Source: Fidelibacterota bacterium
GTDB lineage: Bacteria > Marinisomatota > Marinisomatia > Marinisomatales > UBA1611
Reading direction: 5' to 3'
NCBI GenBank assembly: GCA_002694025.1
Contig: NZKX01000084.1
Coordinates: forward strand, 1 to 6,061
DNA: 6,061 nt
Shown: piece by piece, positions 1 to 6,061 of the stretch
Position numbering within the stretch: position 1 is the first letter of the stretch
Layout: every line of letters starts with the position of its first letter
Translations under genes and position numbers: made by a program
Notes under the pieces: generated by a model
What the model saw: only the letters and a program-made list of their open reading frames with translations
Told to the model about the DNA's origin: nothing
Database searches by the model: none

Positions 1-124
1 GTGTATTCTTGACTACTGCAAGCGAAAAAAACTATTACAAAAAGAATGTTAAAGTAATTACGTATTATTTTCATTTTGAAACCTTTTTGTTAAAAATGTT
101 GGTCTTATTAGTGAATAGGATTAC

Positions 125-155
125 AAAAAATTTTTACCAAATATATTCATATTTG
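125..155 (-). terminator. Weak candidate terminator downstream of the kinase
   Basis: A perfect 7-bp inverted repeat, CAAATAT (138-144) and ATATTTG (149-155) with a 4-base loop, lies about 20 bases after the kinase stop. In the minus-strand RNA it is followed, after seven bases, by six U (130-125). The stem has only one G-C pair, so it would be weak, and such repeats occur by chance in AT-rich DNA. No other gene is visible in 1-175. Confidence 0.22.
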
Positions 156-175
156 AAATTAAAAATGAATAAAGT

Positions 176-1185
176 TCAAAAAATTTTATGTCGAATAATA
201 TTCATCGTTTGCCTGCTAAATTGGGCTCCATTAATTTGAATTATTTCTTCTGCGATAGTGGAACCTGTTTTTCCTGAGCTTATGTAATCATTTGTTTTAT
301 AAAATGAGGATAAGAAACCTGCTGCATACATATCACCAGCTCCTGTTGTGTCTTTCGCTGATATTATTTTTGGTTCTATTTTATTTTTTTCGAAATTATT
401 GAAGACTATTGAACCTTTCTTACCTAACTTAACTCCTCCACATTTTACAATACTCATTAATTGATTAATAGAACCTTCAATATTTTTAGTTTGGAACAGG
501 ATTGAGAGCTCAGGTTCATTTGCAAAAATAATATCTACATCGCTTTTTATAAACTCATAGAATTCTTCTCTGTTTCTTTCTACCACAAATGGATCCGCTA
601 CATCAAAACAAATTTTCAAACAATTTTTTTTGCTATTTTAACTGCTTTCTGGATTGCCTCCTTTTGCGATTCAGTGTCCCACATGTATCCTGTAAAATAT
701 AAAAATGATGAATTCATTAACGCTTCTTTATCAATGTCCTTTGGACTGAAATCCCTACAGATTCCTAAATGCGTATTCATTGTTCTCTCAGCATCTGGAG
801 TAATTAGTACCACACTTGTACCAGTTGAGCCATTATCTTGTACCACTCTAGAGACCACATTATATCTTTTCAATTGGTCTAAGTATATATTCCCAAACTG
901 ATCATTACCAATTTTACCTGAAAGAACTGAGGGGATGCCTAAACCATTACAGGCAATAATTGTGTTAGGAGCCGACCCTCCAGGCAAGATTGAAGCGTTT
1001 TCTATTTTTAAATAATTAATAATTTCAGTTTGTCGATCTTTAGTTACTAAGCTCATAGTGCCTTTATTAAGCCCTAATGTCTTAATATCTTTGTCGCTTA
1101 CATGAAATATTATATCAACAATGGGATTTCCGATCCCATAAATAGGATAAATAGTTTTTATACTTTTTCTTTTTTTCTTTGTCAT
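176..1185 (-). CDS. PfkB-family carbohydrate/nucleoside kinase, adenosine kinase-like, interrupted by a frameshift
   Basis: The gene encodes an ATP-dependent kinase of the ribokinase/PfkB superfamily, probably cytoplasmic. Two frames (1185-616 and the one ending at 176) join into one 336-residue protein if one extra base is read in the A8 run at 631-624. That matches the usual family length of about 310-340. The N-terminal part has GIGNPIVD (residues 17-24), the first PfkB signature with PGGSAPN (68-74) and GKIGNDQFG (90-98). The C-terminal part has FDVADPF, IIFANEPE and the second signature DTTGAGD (279-285), whose last Asp is the expected catalytic base. FDVADPFVVER-type sequence is typical of bacterial proteins labelled adenosine kinase, so that substrate is my best guess; ribose or another sugar is possible. 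The start ATG at 1185 is the first after an in-frame TAA seven codons upstream. No strong Shine-Dalgarno sequence is present. The gene points away from all others in the window. The break may be a sequencing error, a real mutation, or a recoding site. Family call about 0.9; substrate about 0.5. Confidence 0.88.
616..631 (-). other. Frameshift point on a poly-A run within the kinase gene
   Basis: On the minus strand the run of eight A (631-624) is read as the end of GCA, then AAA AAA, then A of ATT, and the frame closes at TGA (618-616) two codons later. Nine A would give Ala-Lys-Lys-Asn-Cys-Leu-Lys and continue straight into the FDVADPF block. In the zero frame the bases 631-625 read A AAA AAA, which is a classical -1 slippery heptamer. 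A -1 slip there, or insertion of one A by RNA polymerase, would restore the full kinase. A purine-rich AAGGAGG lies upstream at 663-657, but its 25-base distance is longer than the roughly 10-base spacing known for dnaX-type stimulation. No convincing downstream hairpin is visible. Confidence 0.85.
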
Positions 1186-1323
1186 AAACCGTTCTTTAAA
1201 ATATTACTAAAATGTTAGCAGAATGACATATTAATGACAACTAAAATAAGAATATTACTATTAAACATACTTTTAATTAATATACTTGCTCGGCAATTTC
1301 TAAAAAAAGTATATTTCGTAACC
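1186..1323. promoter_or_regulatory. Divergent intergenic region with short direct repeats
   Basis: This region separates the leftward kinase from the rightward phosphoesterase, so it should hold the promoters of both. I cannot point to a clear -35/-10 pair on either strand. Two short direct repeats stand out: AATGACA at 1222-1228 and 1233-1239, spaced 11 bases start to start (about one helical turn), and AATATTACTA at 1200-1209 and 1251-1260. Either could be a binding site, but both are AT-rich and may be chance. Confidence 0.35.
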
Positions 1324-2100
1324 ATGGATACAAAAACCTTTGCAATAATTACAGATATTCATTCCAATGTAGAGTCACTATATAAAGCGCTTAAAATTAT
1401 TGAAAAAAGAAAGGATATTGATCAAGTAATTTGTCTAGGCGACTGCTTTGCCTTAGGTCCAGAACCAGAAAAAACAATGTCTGCTTTAAAAAACATATCA
1501 AACTGTATATTTATTCGTGGTAATCATGATCGCTATCTCATAGAAAAAATTTGGGAAGACAAATCTCCCACTCTTGAAGGAATGGATCCTAACGATCCAA
1601 TCTGTAAAGCCATAGTTAAAAACGAAAAGTGGACAGCAGATCTTTTAGGTGCTTCAGGATATGATTTTTGTTCTAAAATGAAAATTGCTCATAGAGAAAT
1701 TATAGGTCAAACTTTAGTCGAATTCTCACATGCATGGTACAATAGAGATGATAACCCACCATCTGTGAAAGAGGCAGTTAAATGGAAAAGGCATGTCGAG
1801 AAGTTACATCCGGAGGTGAAAAATTTTGTTTTCATCCATGGCCATGTTCATGTGCCGAGATATCAGGTAATAGAAAATTTGACAATTTTATGTCAGGGGG
1901 CTACTGGACTACCTTTTGATCGGGACGAGAGAGGGTCTGTTGCTTTTTTAAAGGTATTTAATGATAAAATTGACTGGGATGTCAATCGTTACAAATACAA
2001 TAAAGATATAACATTTTTTCAGTTAGAAAAGAGGAAGCCTCCTTTTTACAACAATCTTATGAATACAATCAAGTTAGCTTCTATCAGAAACGATATTTGA
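1324..2100 (+). CDS. Calcineurin-like metallophosphoesterase (YfcE/Metallophos_2 type)
   Basis: This is a predicted cytoplasmic phosphoesterase of 258 residues with a two-metal active site. The metal-binding blocks appear in the family order: D11-I-H13, G-D40, G-N67-H68-D69, a lone His136 in FSHAW, and H172-G-H174-V-H176. A closing GATGLPFDRDERGS segment (192-205) corresponds to the NPGSVGLPRD region of YfcE and ApaH-like relatives. No substrate can be read from the sequence; phosphodiesters and dinucleotide polyphosphates are used by relatives. The ATG at 1324 is chosen because the conserved fold begins at once (FAIITDIHSN). An in-frame ATG at 1234 would add 30 Leu/Ile-rich residues not expected in this family, though they could be a membrane anchor. 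Neither start has a good ribosome binding site. The gene ends 43 bases before the cysteine desulfurase on the same strand. About 55 C-terminal residues after the core look less conserved. Confidence 0.88.
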   Translation: MDTKTFAIITDIHSNVESLYKALKIIEKRKDIDQVICLGDCFALGPEPEKTMSALKNISNCIFIRGNHDRYLIEKIWEDKSPTLEGMDPNDPICKAIVKNEKWTADLLGASGYDFCSKMKIAHREIIGQTLVEFSHAWYNRDDNPPSVKEAVKWKRHVEKLHPEVKNFVFIHGHVHVPRYQVIENLTILCQGATGLPFDRDERGSVAFLKVFNDKIDWDVNRYKYNKDITFFQLEKRKPPFYNNLMNTIKLASIRNDI

Positions 2101-2143
2101 TCGATAATTATATAAACTATATTTATTTTTTTTATTTATTTAA

Positions 2144-3256
2144 ATGTATTTTGATCACAGTGCAACAACACCAATTCACCCTGATGTTCAAGATTTAATC
2201 AATATTACCAACTCCAAGATATATGGTAATCCTTCATCCAACCATCACTTTGGTAGAAAAGCACGCCTATTATTGGAAAAATCTAGGGCTCAGGTTGCGA
2301 AATCAATAAATACTACACCCAACAAAATTATTTTTAATAGCGGAGGAACAGAGTCTAATAATCATGTCCTTTGGTCGATGTTAGGAACAAGTAAAAATCA
2401 TGTTATCTCAAACAAAATTGAACATCCTGCAGTTATAAAAGTATTGCAAGAATTAGAAAGTTTCGGTCTTGAATATGATCTAATTAATGTAGACAAGAAT
2501 GGATTTGTAAATACTGATGAGTTGGAAAGCAAAATAAAAAGGAATACCGGGCTTATTAGTATTATGTTGGCGAATAATGAGATTGGTACTATTCAGCCTT
2601 TAAATCAAGTTGTAAAAATTGCAAAAAAGTATAGCATACTAGTTCACTCGGACGCTGTACAATGTTTAGGAAAAATAAATATTAATGTGCAAAGCTTGGC
2701 CGTTGATTTTTTAAGTTTATCCGCTCACAAGTTTTATGGACCAAAAGGAGTAGGTGTTCTTTATGCAAAAAATCCGCAAGCATTAAAACCACTAATTATT
2801 GGAGGTGGTCAAGAAAGTACGTTAAGAGCAGGCACCGAAAATATAGCGTATGCTTTAGCAACTGGTCTAGCTTCTGAAATTGCAACAAAATCACTAAAAA
2901 AAAATGTTAATCACTTATTGTCCCTTGAAAAACAATTCAAGCAGAAATTAAAGAAAAGCTTTAAAAATATCATTTTTAATGGCTGTCAATCAAGAAAACT
3001 TCCTGGCCTTATTAGTGTCTCATTTCCAGGTTTTTGTTCTGATGTTCTTTTAGTAAAATTAGATCGCGAAAACATCTTTGTCTCAAACGGGTCTGCATGT
3101 GGATCTGGTATAGTAAAACCCTCTCCTGTTTTGTCAGCCATAGGAATGGATAATGCAACAAACCTTTCTACCTTACGATTCAGTTTTGGACTCTCAAATA
3201 ATTTAGAAGAAATAGAAACTTTAATACAAATTTTAAAAAATAAAATATTAAAATAA
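2144..3256 (+). CDS. Cysteine desulfurase, IscS/NifS-like group I, probable sulfur donor for MnmA
   Basis: This PLP-dependent class V aminotransferase-fold enzyme converts L-cysteine to alanine and leaves a persulfide on its own cysteine. It has 370 residues, slightly short for the 380-400 usual in this group. Visible landmarks are the N-terminal YFDHSATTP, GGTESNN (67-73), His94 in IEHPAV, Asp170 in VHSDAVQ, the PLP-binding Lys196 in SAHKFYGPKG, RAGTEN (228-233), and the active-site Cys319 in SNGSACGSG. The ATG at 2144 is certain as the first possible start, because an in-frame TAA sits directly before it. The leader is almost pure A/T with no Shine-Dalgarno sequence. The stop codon shares one base with the ATG of mnmA. 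That pairing resembles the yrvO-mnmA pair of Bacillus subtilis, where the desulfurase hands sulfur directly to MnmA. General Fe-S cluster supply is also possible; no iscU or sufU is seen in this window. Confidence 0.95.
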   Translation: MYFDHSATTPIHPDVQDLINITNSKIYGNPSSNHHFGRKARLLLEKSRAQVAKSINTTPNKIIFNSGGTESNNHVLWSMLGTSKNHVISNKIEHPAVIKVLQELESFGLEYDLINVDKNGFVNTDELESKIKRNTGLISIMLANNEIGTIQPLNQVVKIAKKYSILVHSDAVQCLGKININVQSLAVDFLSLSAHKFYGPKGVGVLYAKNPQALKPLIIGGGQESTLRAGTENIAYALATGLASEIATKSLKKNVNHLLSLEKQFKQKLKKSFKNIIFNGCQSRKLPGLISVSFPGFCSDVLLVKLDRENIFVSNGSACGSGIVKPSPVLSAIGMDNATNLSTLRFSFGLSNNLEEIETLIQILKNKILK

Positions 3257-4329
3257 TGGATAGGGTAATTGTTGGAATGAGCGGTGGAGTTGATAGTGCA
3301 GTTGCATCAGCAATTTTAAAGGAAGAAGGTTTTGAAGTTGAGGGTTTATTTATGAAAAATTGGGAAGAAGATTCAGAATTTTGTTTTTCAGAGCAAGAAT
3401 ATAAAGATGCCTTACAAGTTTGCGATAAATTAAATATACCTCTTAGGTCTGTAAATTTTTCTAAACAATATTGGGATCGTGTGTTTAAGTACTTTTTAAA
3501 AGAATATCAGAATGGGCGTACACCAAATCCTGACATTTTATGTAATACAGAAATTAAATTTAAAGAATTTTACAATTATGCTATAGCATTAGGTGCACAA
3601 CGCATAGCCACAGGACATTATGTGCAAACAAAAACACATAATGAAAATGTACTTTTGATGAAAGGCAATGATCATCTTAAAGATCAGAGTTATTTCTTAC
3701 ATAGATTAAATCAAAAACAAATTTCTAGTGCTTTGTTCCCCATTGGAAAACTGAAGAAAAGCCTTGTTAGATCTATTGCAAGTCAATTCAAGTTTGAAAA
3801 TTTTAATAAAAAAGATAGTGTTGGGATATGCTTTATTGGAAAAAAGAACTTAATCAAGTTTCTTTCAAATTACATTCCAAAAAAACCTGGATACATCATT
3901 AATGAAAAAGGTGAAAAACTAGGGACTCATCAAGGAGTAATGTTTTACACTATCGGACAACGTAAGGGCCTTGGAATTGGAGGTATAAATAACGGTGAGA
4001 ATGGTGCGTGGTATGTTGCAGATAAAGATATAACCAACAATGAACTCATAGTTGTCCAAGGTCATATGCATCCAGCGCTTTATCACAGAAAACTTATTGC
4101 TTCAAATGTCCACTGGATATCTGGGTTTGAACCAACCACAAGCAATTTAAAAGCTAAAATTCGCTATCGAGGAAAAGATAAATCATGTGAAATCAAAAAA
4201 TTGGATAAACACATGGTTTCGGTAAGTTTTAATGAGCCACGTTTTGCTATTTCTCCGGGGCAATCAGTAGTTTTTTATCAAGATAATATTTGTTTAGGAG
4301 GCGCGCTAATTGAGTATGCAAAAAATTAA
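3256..4329 (+). CDS. mnmA: tRNA-specific 2-thiouridylase MnmA
   Basis: MnmA adenylates and then thiolates C2 of the wobble uridine (U34) in tRNA-Lys, tRNA-Glu and tRNA-Gln, giving the s2U part of mnm5s2U. The protein has 357 residues, the normal length. The ATP pyrophosphatase P-loop SGGVDS is at 9-14. The catalytic Cys96 lies in NPDILCNTEIKF, and the second cysteine, Cys192, lies in SVGICFIG. KDQSYFL (142-148) and the tRNA-binding segment TIGQRKGLGIGG (232-243) are also typical, and the C-terminal beta-barrel domain is complete. Both cysteines expected for persulfide transfer are present, so the enzyme looks active. The start ATG overlaps the TAA of the upstream desulfurase (TAATG), which suggests translational coupling. 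There is no ribosome binding site of its own. No tusA-E genes are nearby, in line with direct sulfur transfer from the neighbour. Confidence 0.97.
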   Translation: MDRVIVGMSGGVDSAVASAILKEEGFEVEGLFMKNWEEDSEFCFSEQEYKDALQVCDKLNIPLRSVNFSKQYWDRVFKYFLKEYQNGRTPNPDILCNTEIKFKEFYNYAIALGAQRIATGHYVQTKTHNENVLLMKGNDHLKDQSYFLHRLNQKQISSALFPIGKLKKSLVRSIASQFKFENFNKKDSVGICFIGKKNLIKFLSNYIPKKPGYIINEKGEKLGTHQGVMFYTIGQRKGLGIGGINNGENGAWYVADKDITNNELIVVQGHMHPALYHRKLIASNVHWISGFEPTTSNLKAKIRYRGKDKSCEIKKLDKHMVSVSFNEPRFAISPGQSVVFYQDNICLGGALIEYAKN

Positions 4330-4388
4330 TATAAAAATTCATGTCTTCTATTTTGTAACTATTCTACTTTTATTAATTTACAAGCCTT

Positions 4389-4844
4389 ATGAATATTAGA
4401 TTTTGTATAACTATTGTAATTTTCCTTTGTAGTCTTTTAAATAGTCAGTTTATTTCAGAACTACCTGGTACCAATAATTTGAACAACTTTGTTCAACTAG
4501 AAGAAGACTATATAAATTCAACAAAAAAATCAAATCGTTTCATTATTAACCATGGTTTTTCATCCTCTATGATATCCAATGGGAGGACCTTTTACTCAAT
4601 GTCAGGTATTGATAATGATTTTTCATACAATCTCTTCAATAATTTGACATTGAATGGTAATGTTGGGTTATATATCGTCCAGTCTCCGATGCGAAAAAAT
4701 AATCCTCTTATGGAACAGATGATAATGTCTTATGATGCCTCAATAACATATAAACCCTTCAAAAATTCCATTTTACAATTCCGAGTACAAAATATCCCAA
4801 TGCAAAGCAACCACTCTTTATTTTACAAAAGGTTTAATAATTAA
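4389..4844 (+). CDS. Small exported protein of unknown function
   Basis: I do not recognise this 151-residue protein. It begins with a likely signal peptide: a short positive start (MNIR), a hydrophobic core (about 6-17, ITIVIFLCSLL) and a probable cleavage near NSQ-F (residues 18-21). The mature part is rich in Asn, Ser and Phe, with alternating polar and apolar residues (for example LTLNGNVGLYIV and DASITYKP). That suggests beta-strands, as in a periplasmic or outer-membrane-associated protein. It has no second membrane segment and no lipoprotein box. It is too short for a full outer-membrane barrel. The ATG at 4389 is the first start after an in-frame TAA at 4374. It lies 59 bases after mnmA, and its stop TAA is followed at once by the TTG of the next gene, so it probably belongs to the LytR_C-rsfS-argS unit. 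Signal peptide about 0.85; function unknown. Confidence 0.75.
   Translation: MNIRFCITIVIFLCSLLNSQFISELPGTNNLNNFVQLEEDYINSTKKSNRFIINHGFSSSMISNGRTFYSMSGIDNDFSYNLFNNLTLNGNVGLYIVQSPMRKNNPLMEQMIMSYDASITYKPFKNSILQFRVQNIPMQSNHSLFYKRFNN
4827..4832 (+). promoter_or_regulatory. Possible ribosome binding site for the TTG start at 4845
   Basis: AAAAGG lies 12 bases before the TTG at 4845, inside the end of the preceding gene. It is one of the few purine runs resembling a Shine-Dalgarno sequence before a start here, though the spacing is long. It weakly supports the TTG start. Confidence 0.3.
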
Positions 4845-5390
4845 TTGGGAAATAAGCTATTACGCCGAAAAAAAAATTCGCATCCTTATAAAAACTTACC
4901 ATTAGATATAGCCATAGGTGTATCTGGTATTTTACTATTAGGCTTTATTTATTCATTATCGCAAAATACAATTCATACTGGAGTTCCAGTCAAAGTAACA
5001 TTCCCTGAAATTGATGAACCAAAAATGCTTGCAAAAGAACTTTATAATGCAGCCCCTATAAAAGATGTTAAAGTAGAAATTTTAAATGGTTGTGGAATAA
5101 AAGGAATTGCTGCAAAGACCTCGGAATTTTTAAGATTGAAGCACAGGATTGATGTTGTTAGATCTGATAATGCTGATAAATATGATTATTCTAAAACAAT
5201 CATTATTGGTAGAAATGAAGATCTAAATAAAATATTATTAGTTTCTGAAGCATTTGATATATCCATAAATAATTCATCCCACATACGTTATGCTCCTGAT
5301 GAAACTTTAGGAGTAGACGTTACAGTTATACTTGGTAAGGACATTAACTCCTTCCCACACATTTCTGAATATATTTCGAATACTAAATGA
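4845..5390 (+). CDS. Membrane-anchored LytR C-terminal (LytR_C) domain protein
   Basis: The 181-residue protein has a basic N-terminus (LLRRKK), one transmembrane helix (about 20-38, LDIAIGVSGILLLGFIYSL), a linker, and a domain of about 75-165 that fits LytR_C. That domain opens with VKVEILNGCGIKGIA (75-89), the counterpart of the usual VEVLNGTGVPGLA, and ends with VDVTVILGKDI. The LCP phosphotransferase domain normally found in LytR/CpsA/Psr proteins is absent, so it should not ligate glycopolymers itself. A cell-envelope role is an inference. The domain would face the periplasm. The start is taken as TTG at 4845, directly after the stop of the previous gene, because the first in-frame ATG (residue 61) would remove the membrane helix. 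The TGA stop overlaps the ATG of rsfS (ATGA). An A9 run at 4868-4876 encodes Lys-Lys-Asn in frame. Confidence 0.82.
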   Translation: MGNKLLRRKKNSHPYKNLPLDIAIGVSGILLLGFIYSLSQNTIHTGVPVKVTFPEIDEPKMLAKELYNAAPIKDVKVEILNGCGIKGIAAKTSEFLRLKHRIDVVRSDNADKYDYSKTIIIGRNEDLNKILLVSEAFDISINNSSHIRYAPDETLGVDVTVILGKDINSFPHISEYISNTK

Positions 5391-5755
5391 AAACGTCTCC
5401 TCTGGATATTTATTCCAGTCAATCATTGATAGAGGAAATCATAAATTTAGCTTTCGAAAAAAAAGCTAAAAACCTCATCTCACTAGATTTGAGAGGCTTT
5501 TCATCATTAACTGACTACTTCATTATTTGCCATGGAAAATCGGAACCTCAAGTCAAGGCAATTGTTGACAATATCAGAAAAGGAACTAGTTTCAAACCCC
5601 GGCATCTTGAGGGTTATGAGAATAAAAAATGGGTATTATTAGATTATTTTGATATAATTGTCCATGTGTTCGATGAAAACGAAAGAGATTACTACTCGAT
5701 AGAACAGATTTGGGCAGATGCACCAAAAAACGAGTTTCATGATGAAGAAATTTAA
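5387..5755 (+). CDS. rsfS: Ribosomal silencing factor RsfS
   Basis: RsfS (YbeB/Iojap family) binds protein uL14 on the large ribosomal subunit and blocks joining with the small subunit, lowering translation when nutrients are scarce. The 122-residue length is normal. The family core is clear: LISLDLRGFSSLTDYFIICHG (30-50), then SEPQVKAIVDNI, HLEGYENKKWVLLDY (73-87), DIIVHVF (89-95) and the end motif RDYYSIEQIWADAP (100-113). The acidic tail after that is short. The ATG overlaps the stop of the LytR_C gene by four bases, so translation is probably coupled. Its own stop lies inside the start of argS. The usual nadD neighbour of many bacteria is not seen here. Confidence 0.96.
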   Translation: MKTSPLDIYSSQSLIEEIINLAFEKKAKNLISLDLRGFSSLTDYFIICHGKSEPQVKAIVDNIRKGTSFKPRHLEGYENKKWVLLDYFDIIVHVFDENERDYYSIEQIWADAPKNEFHDEEI

Positions 5756-6061
5756 ACTATATCTTATTAAAAATATTTCATCCAGTCTACAGTCTTTATC
5801 TCTTCCAAATGTAGATTTTAATCTTTCTCCTCCCAAAAATAGGTCATTTGGGGACTTGTCTTCTAACCTCCCATTATTGCTTGGGAGTATACAAAAAACG
5901 CATCCGTTAAAGGTTGGAAAATTAATTTTAGAGGATTTAAAAGAAAGGAAGTTGGAAAATATAGATGATATCAATATAAAAGCACCTGGATTTCTAAATT
6001 TTAGAATATCACCGATATTTTTTCAAAAAAAGATAGACTTAATTTTGAAAGAAAATAAAAA
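5739..6061 (+). CDS. argS: Arginyl-tRNA synthetase, N-terminal part, cut by the window end
   Basis: This is the first 107 codons of arginyl-tRNA synthetase (class I, usually 550-590 residues), which charges tRNA-Arg in the cytoplasm. The visible part is the N-terminal additional domain that contacts the D-loop of tRNA-Arg. FGDLSSNLPLLLG (37-49) matches the conserved FGDYQSN-type block, and KVGKLILEDL (58-67) precedes the strand APGFLNFRISP (82-92), the counterpart of the usual GPGFINF. The HIGH and KMSK-type catalytic motifs would lie beyond the window. Translation may start at ATG 5739 or at the adjoining ATG 5742. Either overlaps the end of rsfS (by 17 or 14 bases), and neither has a Shine-Dalgarno sequence, so coupling to rsfS is likely. 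No frame break is seen up to the edge. Confidence 0.93.
   Translation, partial: MMKKFKLYLIKNISSSLQSLSLPNVDFNLSPPKNRSFGDLSSNLPLLLGSIQKTHPLKVGKLILEDLKERKLENIDDINIKAPGFLNFRISPIFFQKKIDLILKENK

Noticed and set aside
9..38. Sigma70-like promoter, TTGACT then TATTAC with an 18-base gap
   Set aside because: No rightward gene follows it, and such matches are frequent in AT-rich DNA.
9..239. Rightward open frame of 76 codons at the left edge
   Set aside because: It overlaps the conserved end of the leftward kinase, has a TTG start, and its composition (Lys/Tyr/Phe/Leu from A/T-rich DNA) resembles no protein family.
176..619. Second half of the kinase as an independent gene from a TTG at 619
   Set aside because: It would encode only the C-terminal half of a single PfkB fold, has no ribosome binding site near the TTG, and joins seamlessly to the upstream half with one base.
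674..901. Rightward open frame inside the kinase
   Set aside because: It is antisense to a well-conserved part of the kinase and shows no motif of its own.
1281..1286. TATACT as a -10 element for the phosphoesterase
   Set aside because: No -35-like hexamer lies at a suitable distance, and the organism may not use the E. coli consensus.
2110..2133. Terminator between the phosphoesterase and the desulfurase
   Set aside because: The stem ATATA/TATAT is five A-T pairs with a 3-base loop. The following T8 is in an A/T-only leader, so it is too weak to call.
5639..5974. Leftward open frame across the rsfS/argS junction
   Set aside because: It is antisense to two conserved genes and looks like low-complexity Phe/Ser/Leu shadow sequence.

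Overview
This is an AT-rich stretch of bacterial chromosome holding housekeeping genes. I see no mobile element, CRISPR array, rRNA or tRNA. The base composition, the near absence of Shine-Dalgarno sequences, the short secreted protein of unknown family, and the order LytR_C protein - rsfS - argS would fit a marine member of the FCB superphylum, for example a Marinimicrobia/SAR406-like bacterium. That placement is an inference from gene style, not from a marker gene comparison.

Minus strand, 176-1185: a PfkB-family (adenosine kinase-like) sugar/nucleoside kinase. Its reading frame is broken by a one-base shortage in a poly-A run (A8 where A9 would keep the frame). Read through, it gives a 336-residue protein with all the family motifs. 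A short intergenic region (1186-1323) separates it from the rest, which is all on the plus strand.

Plus strand, 1324-4329: a calcineurin-like metallophosphoesterase. It is followed by a tightly coupled pair, a group I cysteine desulfurase and the tRNA 2-thiouridylase MnmA, whose stop and start codons overlap by one base. The pair very likely forms one sulfur-transfer route: the desulfurase takes sulfur from cysteine, and MnmA places it on U34 of the tRNAs for Lys, Glu and Gln.

Plus strand, 4389-6061: a small exported protein of unknown function, then a membrane-anchored protein with a LytR C-terminal domain but no LCP catalytic domain, then the ribosomal silencing factor RsfS, then the beginning of arginyl-tRNA synthetase, which runs off the window. 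Start and stop codons abut or overlap at each of the last three junctions, so these four genes look like one transcription unit. Most of the plus-strand set serves translation: tRNA thiolation, ribosome silencing and tRNA charging.

I did not find an obvious new biological system. The points most worth a second look are the kinase frameshift on a slippery A-run, the desulfurase-MnmA pair, and the unrecognised secreted protein next to the LytR_C protein.
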